Shown one piece after another: positions 18,434 through 28,067 of a stretch of DNA of 36,217 nt (positions are counted from its first letter, which is position 1; each line of letters opens with the position of its first letter). The notes under the pieces were generated by a model, which saw only the letters and a list, made by a program, of their open reading frames with translations, was not told the DNA's origin and ran no database searches. The translations under genes were made by a program, and so were the position numbers. Source of the stretch: Holophagaceae bacterium (lineage in GTDB: Bacteria; Acidobacteriota; Holophagae; Holophagales; Holophagaceae); contig JANYJQ010000192.1 of the NCBI GenBank assembly GCA_025358435.1, positions 1-36,217 on the forward strand, read 5' to 3'.

Positions 18434-18521
18434 AGATCTTAGCCAGTTTGGTTCATCTGCATCGAACCATGGGGTCACACTTCCTATTTCGTGGCGTTGG
18501 TCAGCCTGTCCACCTTGACCC

Positions 18522-19766
18522 TCAACCCGGCAAAGCGATTTTCTGATCGAGGCTGAATTGGTAATCGTGAAAAACATGTTCCGCGGTCAGCGTCTGATAA
18601 CTGCCATCTTCCAGCCGGCGCGTGGTGTCTTTCAGGCGGTAGGTGGTCTGCCCGCAAGTCCAGCAGGTGTAATTCCGCATGTGCGTGCATAGGCAGGTTT
18701 TGTCCATGACGGAGATGGACTTCTCGTTCGGATGCGCCTGTACCTCGCGGTTGTAGGCATTTATGTAAGAGCATCTGCCTTTGCCGTCGAGCAGATAGCC
18801 ATAGGCTTCACAGTTGGGACGAAGCCCCGAGCCGATGGCAGGCGTGTTCTTGAGCATGCGCATCGGATAGCCGGTGGGTGAGATCGTGTTGACGACAATG
18901 TCTTCTTCGCTGGCCTTGAAATATTCCTGCTTTGCCTTGGCGGGCAGGCCGCATTCATTGGACACGGTAAAACGGGTTGCCACCTGCACGCCCGCTGCTC
19001 CATTTTCCAGAAAGGCGACCGCATCCGTCCCGGTGAAAATTCCACCAGCCGAGATCAGCGGGATATCGAGCTGTTCGGCTTTCAGGAACAGTGTGATCTC
19101 GGCCATGATCGTCGCCAGATCGTACTTCGCCCAATCCATGCCGAACCCGAGGTGGCCGCCGGCCAATGGTCCTTCCACCACGATGTAATCCGGCAAACGA
19201 TTAAGCCTGTGGTTCTTGCGCAGGAAGATCTGCAGGACCCGCATGGACGACACAATGATGCCAAGCTTGGCGTCGCGGAAGCGCGGATGGCCTTCGATCA
19301 ATCCGAAGGAGCTCAGGTGCAGACCAGCGCTCAGGGTGATGCCGTCAGCCCCGGCATCCAACGCCGAGGCCAGACGCACACGCAGGGTCTCGCGCGGCGC
19401 ATTCATGGTGAGTTTCTCCATGCAATTGACCCAGATTTCGCCATCGCCACGCTTGGCTTGCATGGTGTTGCCAACGTGCAGTCTGGTCGCCTCGGCCAAA
19501 TGCCCGAGGTCGAAATGGATATCGGCCTTGTCCGGATTGTTGATGTTGTGCTTGTACAGCCTGCTTTTGTCTTTGACAAAATCAGTGTCGAAGTGCCGGT
19601 CGGAAACATCATTGACCATCGCGTCAGAAATATGGCCGACACCGCCCAGGCGGGCCGCTTCCAACGCCAGCGCTGCCGTCGAAATATCCACGCCCATGCC
19701 GCCGACGATGATGGGAACCAGTTCTTTTTTTCCGAATTTCAGTCGGAAATCATCAACGCATTTCAT
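18522..19766 (-). CDS. Nitronate monooxygenase / 2-nitropropane dioxygenase-like flavoprotein
   Basis: ELVPIIVGGMGVDISTAALALEAARLGGVGHIS; ADGITLSAGL; YIVVEGPLAGGHLGFG; IPLISAGGIFTGTDAVAFLENGAAGVQVATRF; start chosen at MKCVDDF. Confidence 0.85.
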   Translation of the reverse strand: MKCVDDFRLKFGKKELVPIIVGGMGVDISTAALALEAARLGGVGHISDAMVNDVSDRHFDTDFVKDKSRLYKHNINNPDKADIHFDLGHLAEATRLHVGNTMQAKRGDGEIWVNCMEKLTMNAPRETLRVRLASALDAGADGITLSAGLHLSSFGLIEGHPRFRDAKLGIIVSSMRVLQIFLRKNHRLNRLPDYIVVEGPLAGGHLGFGMDWAKYDLATIMAEITLFLKAEQLDIPLISAGGIFTGTDAVAFLENGAAGVQVATRFTVSNECGLPAKAKQEYFKASEEDIVVNTISPTGYPMRMLKNTPAIGSGLRPNCEAYGYLLDGKGRCSYINAYNREVQAHPNEKSISVMDKTCLCTHMRNYTCWTCGQTTYRLKDTTRRLEDGSYQTLTAEHVFHDYQFSLDQKIALPG

Positions 19767-20088
19767 CAAAATCCTTAGGTTGCTGAATTCATCTTCGGTT
19801 TTCGACCGTGCTGTATTGAATCCGGCGGAGGACTGCCCTGAACCGCTCGATTTTTTTACAGCGGATCGAATGTATTCACAAAACGGCTCCATGGCCGAAG
19901 GGCTTGTCGGAATTATGGAGGAGGCTGGAGGTCGTGGCGTTGGACCGGCCAGCGGTAGTTTTAGATGTCTCGGAAATCCTGAAGGGCCGCCGAGCCTCCA
20001 TTTTACGACATGGATCGCTGGTTCAGTGAAAAAGCAATTCTCCGATCATCGGTATTGGCCATCGGCCAACGCAAGACACGCTGAAGAA

Positions 20089-21270
20089 TCAGGCACGCCC
20101 CAATGTGAGAGCCCGCCTCACCTGCTTCTTGAGCCGGCTGGCCACAAAAGGACCAAGTCGGCCCTTCTCCCGCAGGATGCGAACGAAGAGATCGCGCTTC
20201 TTGTAGGGCGGGAGCATCCGGTTTTCGGCCGGGACGAGCCGCAGCGCTTCCTTTTCGCAGGCGGAAATGCAGGCCGCGCAACCCAGGCAGACCGCCCCTT
20301 TTACCTCAGCAAAGCGGTCCTTCGGGGAAGCGAAGGTCCGTCCTTTCGCTAAGCCGATGGCCTTCACGTTGCACGCGGTGAAACAGGTGCCGCAGTAGTC
20401 GCAGCGCTCCGGATCGATGACCGCGGTGAAGCCGGTCTTGGCGATGCCTTCGTGGAAGCCCATCTGGACGCCCGCCATGAGCTCGCAACAGCAGCGGCAG
20501 CAGTTGCAGATGAAGGAGGGCTTCTCGCGGATGTTGTCGGTGACGTGCGTCAGGCGGAGGTCCCGCGCCCGGTCGATGACTTCCAGTAGTTCCGCGTCTG
20601 TTTTCAATTCGGCGAAGCCCCGGCGGGCAAGGAATTTCGCACCGCTCCCGAGAGAGATGCAGATGCCCTCCATGGGCGCGCCCTTGGCACAGGTTTTTCC
20701 CTCGTGCGACTTCTTGTGGCGGCAGTAGCAGATACCCACGGCGCCGATTCCCGCCTCGTGGATGATCTCGCGGGCCCGTTCGTAGGTGGCGATCTCCGAG
20801 GTCACGGGGATGTGCTCCTCGTAGGCCAGGGCGCGGGTGAGTTGGGTCTTGCTGCCGAAGAATTCCTTGGCCTGGCTCTCCACCAGGTATTCGCCCATCA
20901 GCGTGGCCAGCCGTTCCAGCGGCAGATCGGTGCGGTGCTTCATGAAGCTGAATTCGAAGAAACCGATGAGCCCGGGCATCAGCAGGTAATACGTGGTGCC
21001 GGCATAGGGCATATCCAGGACCAGGCCCTTGTCAGCCATGGTTTCGAGCAACGGAAGCAGCTCATCGCCGGTCATCCCCGTGGCCCGGACGAGTTCAGCA
21101 AGCGTGGATTCTTCCAGCGGGAAACACGAGGCCACGAAGGCCTCCCGCTCATCGAAAAGCAGGGCGAGGATTTCTCGCAGCTTCTCACTGTCCACCAGTC
21201 CGATGGGGTACTTGTTCAGCCGGTCGATCAGCGGAACCAGGCTGTCCTTGGTACCCAGGTGATGGCCCAT
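20089..21270 (-). CDS. 4Fe-4S dicluster-domain protein (ferredoxin-like, with N-terminal winged-helix-like region)
   Basis: CDYCGTCFTACNVKAIG and CLGCAACISACEKEALRL cluster motifs; CNCCRCCCEL; N-terminal LAELVRATGMTGDELLPLLETMADKGLVLD. Confidence 0.85.
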   Translation of the reverse strand: MGHHLGTKDSLVPLIDRLNKYPIGLVDSEKLREILALLFDEREAFVASCFPLEESTLAELVRATGMTGDELLPLLETMADKGLVLDMPYAGTTYYLLMPGLIGFFEFSFMKHRTDLPLERLATLMGEYLVESQAKEFFGSKTQLTRALAYEEHIPVTSEIATYERAREIIHEAGIGAVGICYCRHKKSHEGKTCAKGAPMEGICISLGSGAKFLARRGFAELKTDAELLEVIDRARDLRLTHVTDNIREKPSFICNCCRCCCELMAGVQMGFHEGIAKTGFTAVIDPERCDYCGTCFTACNVKAIGLAKGRTFASPKDRFAEVKGAVCLGCAACISACEKEALRLVPAENRMLPPYKKRDLFVRILREKGRLGPFVASRLKKQVRRALTLGRA

Positions 21271-21486
21271 CGTCGGCCTCCTGTCCTGAGTATAGGAATA
21301 TCGGCGGGCGGTAGGGTGCACATCAGGTTCAGGCTTCCTTAGTTTTTATTGAAGGAATTCAGATGGAGTTTTTGAATTACCTGTCCTCACTGACCGCCGC
21401 GGCCCAAAATGAGATGCTTGAATTCCCTATCTTCTGTCCTTCCACAACACTGAAAATTCATCAGAACTACCATTTCTGGATCCAAG

Positions 21487-23559
21487 ATGCGCATATCGCC
21501 CCTCATCTTTGCAGTCGTCGCCATGTCCGGACTCCACGCCGATGAAGGCATGTGGACCTTTGACAACATCCCGGCCAAGGTCATCAAGGCCAAGTACGGC
21601 GTCGAGCTGGATGCGGCCTGGCTGAAACGGCTGCAACTGGCCACGCTGCGCTTTCCGGGCGGCACCGGGGCTTTTGTCAGCGCCGACGGCTTGGTGGTGA
21701 CCAACCACCACGTGGGTCGCAGTGCCATCGCCCAGGTATCCACAGCGAAAGCGGATCTGGTGAAGGATGGCTTCGCAGCGGCCTCCCGCGAGCAGGAGAT
21801 AAAAGTACCGGGCCTTGAACTCATGATGCTGGTGTCCATGGAGGATGTGACCGCGCGTGTGAACGGCGCCGTGAAGCCCGGCACGGCGGACAAGGACGCG
21901 CTCACAGCCCGCCGCAACGCCCTGGGCGAGCTTCGCAAAATGGAAGAGGCTAAGACCGGCCTCACCTGCGAACCCGTGACCCTTTACCAGGGCGGCGAGT
22001 ACTGGTTGTACCGGTATCAGAAATTCACCGACGTGCGCCTGGCGGCCGCGCCGGAACTCCAGGTGGCGGCCTTCGGCGGCGATCCGGACAACTACTCCTA
22101 CCCGCGCCACAACCTGGACTTCTCCCTTTTCCGCGTCTACGAAAACGGCAAGCCCTACCGGCCCGAGGCCTTCCTGCCCTTCCAGCCCAAGGGTGCCGCC
22201 ATTGGCGAGCTCACCTTTATTTCGGGCCATCCAGGAACCACCTACCGGCAGCAGACCCACGCTCAGATGGTGTATGCGCGGGACATCGGAATTCCCTTTC
22301 AGTTGAAGTCCATGGAACGCCACAAGAAAGCCCTGCAAGCCCTTGCGGCTTCTTCGCCCGAGGCCCGGCGCCTGGCGGCCGATGCGATCTACGGCATCGA
22401 GAATGGATTCAAGCGGCTGTCGGGCCAGTTGCTGGGATTGGCCAAGCCCGAGAACCTGCACAAGGTGAAGGAAGCTGAGGAAACACTGCAAGCCGCCGTG
22501 GCCAAGGACCCGGCCCAGCAAGCCAGGACCGGCGCGAGCTGGTCGCGCGTGGCGCAAGCCGTGGAGCGCCAGAAGGCCTTGCTAAAGGACTATACGTTTG
22601 TGGGTGCCCGCAGCGTGGCCTTGCTGGGCCACGCCCTGACGCTGGTGCGCCTGCCGGACGAAGCCGCCAAGCCTTCGGATATGCGCCTCACGGAATTTTC
22701 GGACGGAAACCTGAAGGCCACCATGGCCAAGCTGACTTCGCCTCGGCCCATGGAAAAACCGGTGGAGGCCGCGCGTCTTGCGGCTGGATTGCGGGAGGCT
22801 CTGGATGAGCTGGGAGCCGGCCATCCCTTCGTGAAGACCCTGCTGGGCAGCCAGTCGCCCGAGGCCGTGGCCAAGGTCGCGGTCGAGGGCACGAAGCTGG
22901 ACGATCCCGCAGTACGGAAGCAGCTCGCGGACGGCCACAAAGCTGCCATCGAAGCCAGCGCCGATCCCATGATTCTCCTCGCGAAAAAACTCGATCCCCT
23001 TAACCGGGCCATAAGGAAACAGTGGGAGGACGAGGTCACCAGCATATTCAGCGAACAGGGCAGCCACATCGCTGAGGCCCGCTTCAAGGCCTTTGGCAAA
23101 TCGCTGTACCCCGATGCCACCTTCACGCTGCGGCTGGGATTTGGCCCCGTCGCCACCTACGCGAACGGCACCGGCACCAAGGCGCAGCCCTTCACCACCT
23201 TCATGGGGATGTACGACCGCCACCTGGGCTGGGGCGGCAATGCACTGGCTGCGGAAGATGGCGCGTGGACGCTGCCCCAGCGCTGGCTGGACCGGCAGTC
23301 CAAACTCGACCTGAGCACACCCTTCAACTTCATCTATGCCTGCGACACCGTGGGCGGGAACAGCGGCAGCCCGGTGCTGAACGTGAAGGGCGAATTCGTG
23401 GGCATCAACTTTGACAGCGTGTACGAGGGACAGGGCGGCTACTACGTCTACGACGCCGACACCAAACGCGCCGTGGCCACTGATGCCCGCGCCATCCTGG
23501 AGTCTCTGCGGAAGATCATGGATGCCGGCAACCTGGCGGATGAGCTGACCGGAAAATAG
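21487..23559 (+). CDS. S46-family dipeptidyl-peptidase
   Basis: Signal peptide then DEGMWTFDNIPAKVIKAKYGVELDAAWLKRLQLATLRFPGGTGAFVSADGLVVTNHHVGR; CDTVGGNSGSPVLNVKGEFVGINFD. Confidence 0.92.
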   Translation: MRISPLIFAVVAMSGLHADEGMWTFDNIPAKVIKAKYGVELDAAWLKRLQLATLRFPGGTGAFVSADGLVVTNHHVGRSAIAQVSTAKADLVKDGFAAASREQEIKVPGLELMMLVSMEDVTARVNGAVKPGTADKDALTARRNALGELRKMEEAKTGLTCEPVTLYQGGEYWLYRYQKFTDVRLAAAPELQVAAFGGDPDNYSYPRHNLDFSLFRVYENGKPYRPEAFLPFQPKGAAIGELTFISGHPGTTYRQQTHAQMVYARDIGIPFQLKSMERHKKALQALAASSPEARRLAADAIYGIENGFKRLSGQLLGLAKPENLHKVKEAEETLQAAVAKDPAQQARTGASWSRVAQAVERQKALLKDYTFVGARSVALLGHALTLVRLPDEAAKPSDMRLTEFSDGNLKATMAKLTSPRPMEKPVEAARLAAGLREALDELGAGHPFVKTLLGSQSPEAVAKVAVEGTKLDDPAVRKQLADGHKAAIEASADPMILLAKKLDPLNRAIRKQWEDEVTSIFSEQGSHIAEARFKAFGKSLYPDATFTLRLGFGPVATYANGTGTKAQPFTTFMGMYDRHLGWGGNALAAEDGAWTLPQRWLDRQSKLDLSTPFNFIYACDTVGGNSGSPVLNVKGEFVGINFDSVYEGQGGYYVYDADTKRAVATDARAILESLRKIMDAGNLADELTGK

Positions 23560-23583
23560 GCCTATGGTACGTTTCCGCCAGGA

Positions 23584-25479
23584 GTGTTCATGAAGACCGC
23601 AACCTCAACCCCGTTGGCCGAACTCACCTGGAAGGCTGTGGCGGCGGGGGTGGTCCTGGGGGTCGTTTTCGGTGCCGCCAACGCTTACATCGGTTTGCGC
23701 GTGGGCCTCACGGTGGCCGCCTCCATCCCTGCCGCGGTGCTGACCGTAGCCCTCTTCAAATTATTCGGCGCCAAGGGCACGATCCTCGAAGCGAACCTCT
23801 CCCAAACCATCGGCTCGGCTTCCACGTCGCTCGCCACGGGCACCATCTTCACGATTCCAGCGTTGTTCCTTTGGGGCATGGCCCCGCCCTATTTGCAAGT
23901 GGTGGCCTTGTGTTTCCTGGGGGGCGTGCTGGGGCTTTCAGCCATGATTCCCCTGCGGCGCTTGCTGATCGTGGAATCCCACGACGAACTGCCCTATCCC
24001 GAAGGCACCGCCTGCGCGGAAGTCCTGCGGGCTACCGCGGAAGGGTCCAGCGATGGCGTCTGGATCTTCCGTGGCATGGCCGTGGGCGCGGGTGTGAAGC
24101 TGCTGGTGGCCCTGCTGTTCCTCGTGCCATCCGAGATGAGCCTGTCACTCGCCCGTGTGCTTCCCAACGGCTCCCTGGCTCTGGAATTGGCTCCGGCCCT
24201 GCTTGCCGTGGGCTACATCCTGGGCTACCGCCAGTCGGGCGTCATCGTATCCGGCGCCCTCATCTCCTCCATCGTGCTCATCCCCCTCATCACCTTTTTC
24301 GGGTCATCGCTTTCGGCCCCGCTTTATCCCGAGACCACGCGCCTGGTTTCGCAGATGGATGCCGGCGCCATCTGGTCGAAATATGTGCGCTACATCGGCG
24401 CCGGCGCCGTGGCCACGGCGGGCATCCTGACGGTGCTCAAGAATCTCCCCTCCATGGTCGGGGCCTTCGCGGCCATCGCCAAGGGCGTGTCCCGCGATTC
24501 GACAGGGGTGGAAATCGCTCGTTCGGAGAAAGATCGCGACCTGCCGGGGTCGTTCGTGATTGGAGGCATCGCCTTCGTGGTGCTGATCGCGGCCTTCGTG
24601 CCTGGAATCTTCGCGGGCAACATGGGCCTCGTTCCCCGCATGGTCTGTGCGGCCGGAGTCGGTGTTTTCGGCGTGCTCTTCGTGGCCGTGGCGGCCCGCA
24701 TCGTGGGCATCGTGGGGGTTTCCTCCCAGCCGACCTCGGGCATCACCTTGGTGACGCTGCTAGGCGTGGCCTCCATCTTCGCGGCGGCGGGCTGGGTGGA
24801 TGGCAACGCCCGGGCCGCGGTGCTCACGGTGGGCACCATCGTCGCCATCGCGGCCTCCAAGGCCGGAGACATCTCCCAGGATCTGAAGACGGGTTTCCTC
24901 GTAGGCGCCACCCCCGCCAAGCAGCAGTTCGGCCAGCTCATCGGCGCGTCCGTGGCCTGCTGGGCCGTGGCCGCCACGGTGATCCTGATGGGCCATGCCT
25001 TCGGCTTCGGCAGCAAGGAAATCCCCGCGCCCCAGGCCATGTTGATGAAGACCATCATCGAAGGCGTTCTATCCGGCGCTCTGCCCTGGACGCTGGTGCT
25101 TTCCGGCGCGGGACTCTCCCTGGGAGCCATGCTCTGCGGCGTGTCGGGCCTCGCCTTTGCTATCGGCGTCTATCTGCCTCTGTCCTCCATGGCGCCGATC
25201 TACGTGGGCGGCTGCGTGCGGGCCCTATTGGACCGAGGCAGGAAGGACAGCGAGGGCAAGACTGAAAGCGATCCAGGCATTCTCGCCGCATCAGGGCTTG
25301 TGGCGGGAGAAGGCCTCGCGGGCATCCTGGTCGCCGCGCTGGTGGTCAGCGGCGTGGCCCCGAAATCCATGGCCCCACGGATCGTCGGCCTCACTGGTGA
25401 GTTGGGGACCGTGGCGTTAGTATTGGCCGTCTGCGGTTTTCTTTACATGGCCGGGCGGGCAAGGAAGAAAACCGTGTGA
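23584..25479 (+). CDS. OPT-family oligopeptide transporter
   Basis: ELTWKAVAAGVVLGVVFGAANAYIGLRVGLTVAASIPAAVL; ESHDELPYPEGTACAEVLRAT; many transmembrane segments; alternative start at 23590. Confidence 0.93.
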   Translation: MFMKTATSTPLAELTWKAVAAGVVLGVVFGAANAYIGLRVGLTVAASIPAAVLTVALFKLFGAKGTILEANLSQTIGSASTSLATGTIFTIPALFLWGMAPPYLQVVALCFLGGVLGLSAMIPLRRLLIVESHDELPYPEGTACAEVLRATAEGSSDGVWIFRGMAVGAGVKLLVALLFLVPSEMSLSLARVLPNGSLALELAPALLAVGYILGYRQSGVIVSGALISSIVLIPLITFFGSSLSAPLYPETTRLVSQMDAGAIWSKYVRYIGAGAVATAGILTVLKNLPSMVGAFAAIAKGVSRDSTGVEIARSEKDRDLPGSFVIGGIAFVVLIAAFVPGIFAGNMGLVPRMVCAAGVGVFGVLFVAVAARIVGIVGVSSQPTSGITLVTLLGVASIFAAAGWVDGNARAAVLTVGTIVAIAASKAGDISQDLKTGFLVGATPAKQQFGQLIGASVACWAVAATVILMGHAFGFGSKEIPAPQAMLMKTIIEGVLSGALPWTLVLSGAGLSLGAMLCGVSGLAFAIGVYLPLSSMAPIYVGGCVRALLDRGRKDSEGKTESDPGILAASGLVAGEGLAGILVAALVVSGVAPKSMAPRIVGLTGELGTVALVLAVCGFLYMAGRARKKTV

Positions 25480-25756
25480 TGCGTTTTTTGCGACTCGCTT
25501 TTGCACCTTTGATCTTCTGGTTCAGGGGACATTGAGACAGTCGAGTCGATCCTCGATCTCCCAACTCCACTCCAGGGCCGATCCAGTTGCTTCAGAGACT
25601 CCGTTCCGTTGTCACTCCACGGCTCGTTTACGGGCGTGCTCACTGCCGCTATCCTGCCCTCACCGCCGTACATTCCTGCTCCCGTACTGTGGATCACCGC
25701 ACCAAGCGTCTGCTGTGCAATCGCCAAGCAGCCCTCGCACTAGCCAAGGGGCCCAA

Positions 25757-26713
25757 GTGAGCAAGATATTGCCCTCGTCCGATTGCCCGTCGAACTACGG
25801 ATATTCGCGGTTCGCCCCGGCGCCGTGGAAGACGCTGACTCCTGTCTTGACTGCGTTCCTCATGGTTGTCACCACCCCTTCAGAGCTGAGGGCTCAAGGG
25901 AAAGACCCAAAGCCACCGCAATCCGTTGCTGGCCCCCAGGAACTCGTCCCGATCCCTCCAAGCATTGAAGCCATCGCAAAGACTCTGGAATCCATGCATC
26001 AAACCAGAACAGCAAGTGCCCTGCGGACCGACTTCCAGCAACGCAGAGTGACGCTTTCTGATGGTCTTGGTGAGGACAACGCTTCCACCGGCCATCCCAA
26101 CGCGGCGTTGAGGGTCCTCCGGGTTCCGACGGATCCAAAAGAAAACGTCATGGAATTGAATCGGACGAATGTCAATACCCATGAGCCTCTATCTCTGGCT
26201 CTTACGGTCGTACACGAATATGTCCACATGGGTCAAAGTAATCCCATCCAGACGAAACAGTATGAAGACGCCGCATGGAGAGAGACCATCAAGACAAGTC
26301 TCAAATGGATGGTCACGGTCAGGGACGCGATCAATCGCAGCATCGACGCTTTTGCCGACCCCGTGGTGAAAAAGATTGTTCCTGAAAATGCGCAGGAGCG
26401 ATTGGCAATTGCGCGGAAGTTGAAAGCCGCCGGGCTCCCTCCTACGGCCCCGACGCCACCAACTGCCGCGACGCCGCCAGTGGCTAAGCAGGCCTTGCCG
26501 GCATCGACTGGCCTGCCGGCCGTGGCCGGGTTTCTCACCTTCAGTATGTTGGTCCAGGGACCAAGCGTCGAGACCGGCACAACCATGAACCGTACCGATG
26601 CTCCCGCCACAGCCAGCCTCCAACGTCACGGCTCCCGGGGATGTTTCGCTTCAAATCACGGGGCTGAGCTTCACCGGAAAGACGACCGAAGTCTGGACCA
26701 AAGAAGGTCGTGA
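25757..26713 (+). CDS. Exported protein with zincin-like HExxH motif (N-terminal portion; probably continues in +3 frame)
   Basis: GTG start after aaggggcccaa; hydrophobic TLTPVLTAFLMVVTTPSELRA; LTVVHEYVHMGQ at nt 26213-26236 then YEDAAWRE; last ~40 codons look out of frame. Confidence 0.6.
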   Translation: MSKILPSSDCPSNYGYSRFAPAPWKTLTPVLTAFLMVVTTPSELRAQGKDPKPPQSVAGPQELVPIPPSIEAIAKTLESMHQTRTASALRTDFQQRRVTLSDGLGEDNASTGHPNAALRVLRVPTDPKENVMELNRTNVNTHEPLSLALTVVHEYVHMGQSNPIQTKQYEDAAWRETIKTSLKWMVTVRDAINRSIDAFADPVVKKIVPENAQERLAIARKLKAAGLPPTAPTPPTAATPPVAKQALPASTGLPAVAGFLTFSMLVQGPSVETGTTMNRTDAPATASLQRHGSRGCFASNHGAELHRKDDRSLDQRRS

Positions 26714-27074
26714 TGTTCGATCTGACATCACGATCGCTGGGACCTTCAGCGCAGACCTTAAGATGATCGAAGAGATGGCGGTGAGTTGTGCTGAAACCTG
26801 GAACGGTTTTGGGCGAAAAGATGAAAAGACATGGGAGTTCGGGGCGCACAACATCCCCTTTCTATACACCCGTTCAGACAATAAGCGGGACTACAGCCTG
26901 AGTGCCCCGACACCAGCAAAACGTCCTCCGGCTTTTTCCATCACGAGAGCGAACTACCTTGAGACGAAATTCAACGGGAATCCAAACAAAGAAGGCCAAG
27001 TGATCGGATACGAGTATCGCAAGGACCGTTTCGACGTGTCCAAGGCGAGCTCAATCGGTCTATTGTTTTACTAG
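26589..27074 (+). pseudogene. C-terminal portion of the preceding HExxH protein in a shifted frame (frameshift or sequencing error)
   Basis: Frame 3 open from 26589: ...SNVTAPGDVSLQITGLSFTGKTTEVWTKEGRDVRSDITIAGTFSADLKMIEEMAVSC...; overlaps the end of 25757..26713 with no obvious own RBS. Confidence 0.55.
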
Positions 27075-27108
27075 CCGTACCCTTTCCATCCACCCAAAGG
27101 GGGAAGAT

Positions 27109-28014
27109 ATGCAGGCACGCGCCGCGGAAATCAGCAAGGTCCTTTGGCAGATCCTCGCCCTGAATATCCTCGTGGCCATTGCCAAGGTCGCCTGGGGAGT
27201 CGTCAGCGGATCCACGGCCATGCTGGCCGACGGCATCCACTCCTTCACCGACGGCTCAGGAAATATCGTCGCCCTGATCGCCATGAAAGCCGCCAGCAAG
27301 CCCCCTGATGAGGACCACCCCTACGGGCACCACAAGTACGAATCCTTCGCAAGCGCAGCCATCGGAATCATGTTGTGCCTGGCGGCCTGGAGGGTCGTCA
27401 GCGGTTCGGCATCAGCGCTCATGGCTTTCGCCAAGAGCGGCATCCATCCGAAAGTCGAGGTCACTGCCACTTCCTTCGCCGTCATGATCATCACGCTCGG
27501 CATCAACATCTTTGTGGTGTGGTTCGAATCCCGCCGCGGGAAGGAACTCGGCAGCGATGTGCTGCAGGCCGACGCGAAGCACACCCTGTCAGACATCTGG
27601 GTGACCCTTGGGGTCCTTGTCTCTCTCGTCCTGGTCAAGTTCGGCGTGCCCATCGCAGACCCGATCGTGGGGCTGTTCGTTGCTTTTGCCATCGTCTGGG
27701 CGGCCCTCGAGGTATTCAAGGGCGCTCATACGACTTTCTCGGACCAGCAGAGGCTCGACCCCTTTGATGTCATGAAAAAAGTCATCGCCTTCGAGGGCGT
27801 GCAGGGCTGCCACAACATCCGGTCGCGGGGGACAGGTGCGATCGTCCACATGGACATGAGCATCCTGGTGGATCCTGTCATCACCGTCGAGAAAGGGCAC
27901 GCCATCGCCCGTGATCTTGAGCTCTGGCTGTGCGGACAGTACGAGGGCCTCGCCGACGTGGTCATCCATGTGGAACCCGACGATGAGGACCAGAGAAGCA
28001 GGTCCACCTTTTAG
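27109..28014 (+). CDS. Cation diffusion facilitator (CDF) family transporter
   Basis: AKVAWGVVSGSTAMLADGIHSFTDGSGNIVALI; DEDHPYGHHKYESFASAAIG; DAKHTLSDIWVTLGVLVSL; RBS aagggggaag. Confidence 0.95.
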   Translation: MQARAAEISKVLWQILALNILVAIAKVAWGVVSGSTAMLADGIHSFTDGSGNIVALIAMKAASKPPDEDHPYGHHKYESFASAAIGIMLCLAAWRVVSGSASALMAFAKSGIHPKVEVTATSFAVMIITLGINIFVVWFESRRGKELGSDVLQADAKHTLSDIWVTLGVLVSLVLVKFGVPIADPIVGLFVAFAIVWAALEVFKGAHTTFSDQQRLDPFDVMKKVIAFEGVQGCHNIRSRGTGAIVHMDMSILVDPVITVEKGHAIARDLELWLCGQYEGLADVVIHVEPDDEDQRSRSTF

Positions 28015-28067
28015 CTTTTTGAACGGCCAGCACTTGTATCGCTGCCAGAAATGGAGATACTCGGCCT

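Noticed and set aside
23871-25265. 464-aa plus-strand ORF in another frame
   Set aside because: G/R/H-rich shadow ORF inside the OPT transporter gene.
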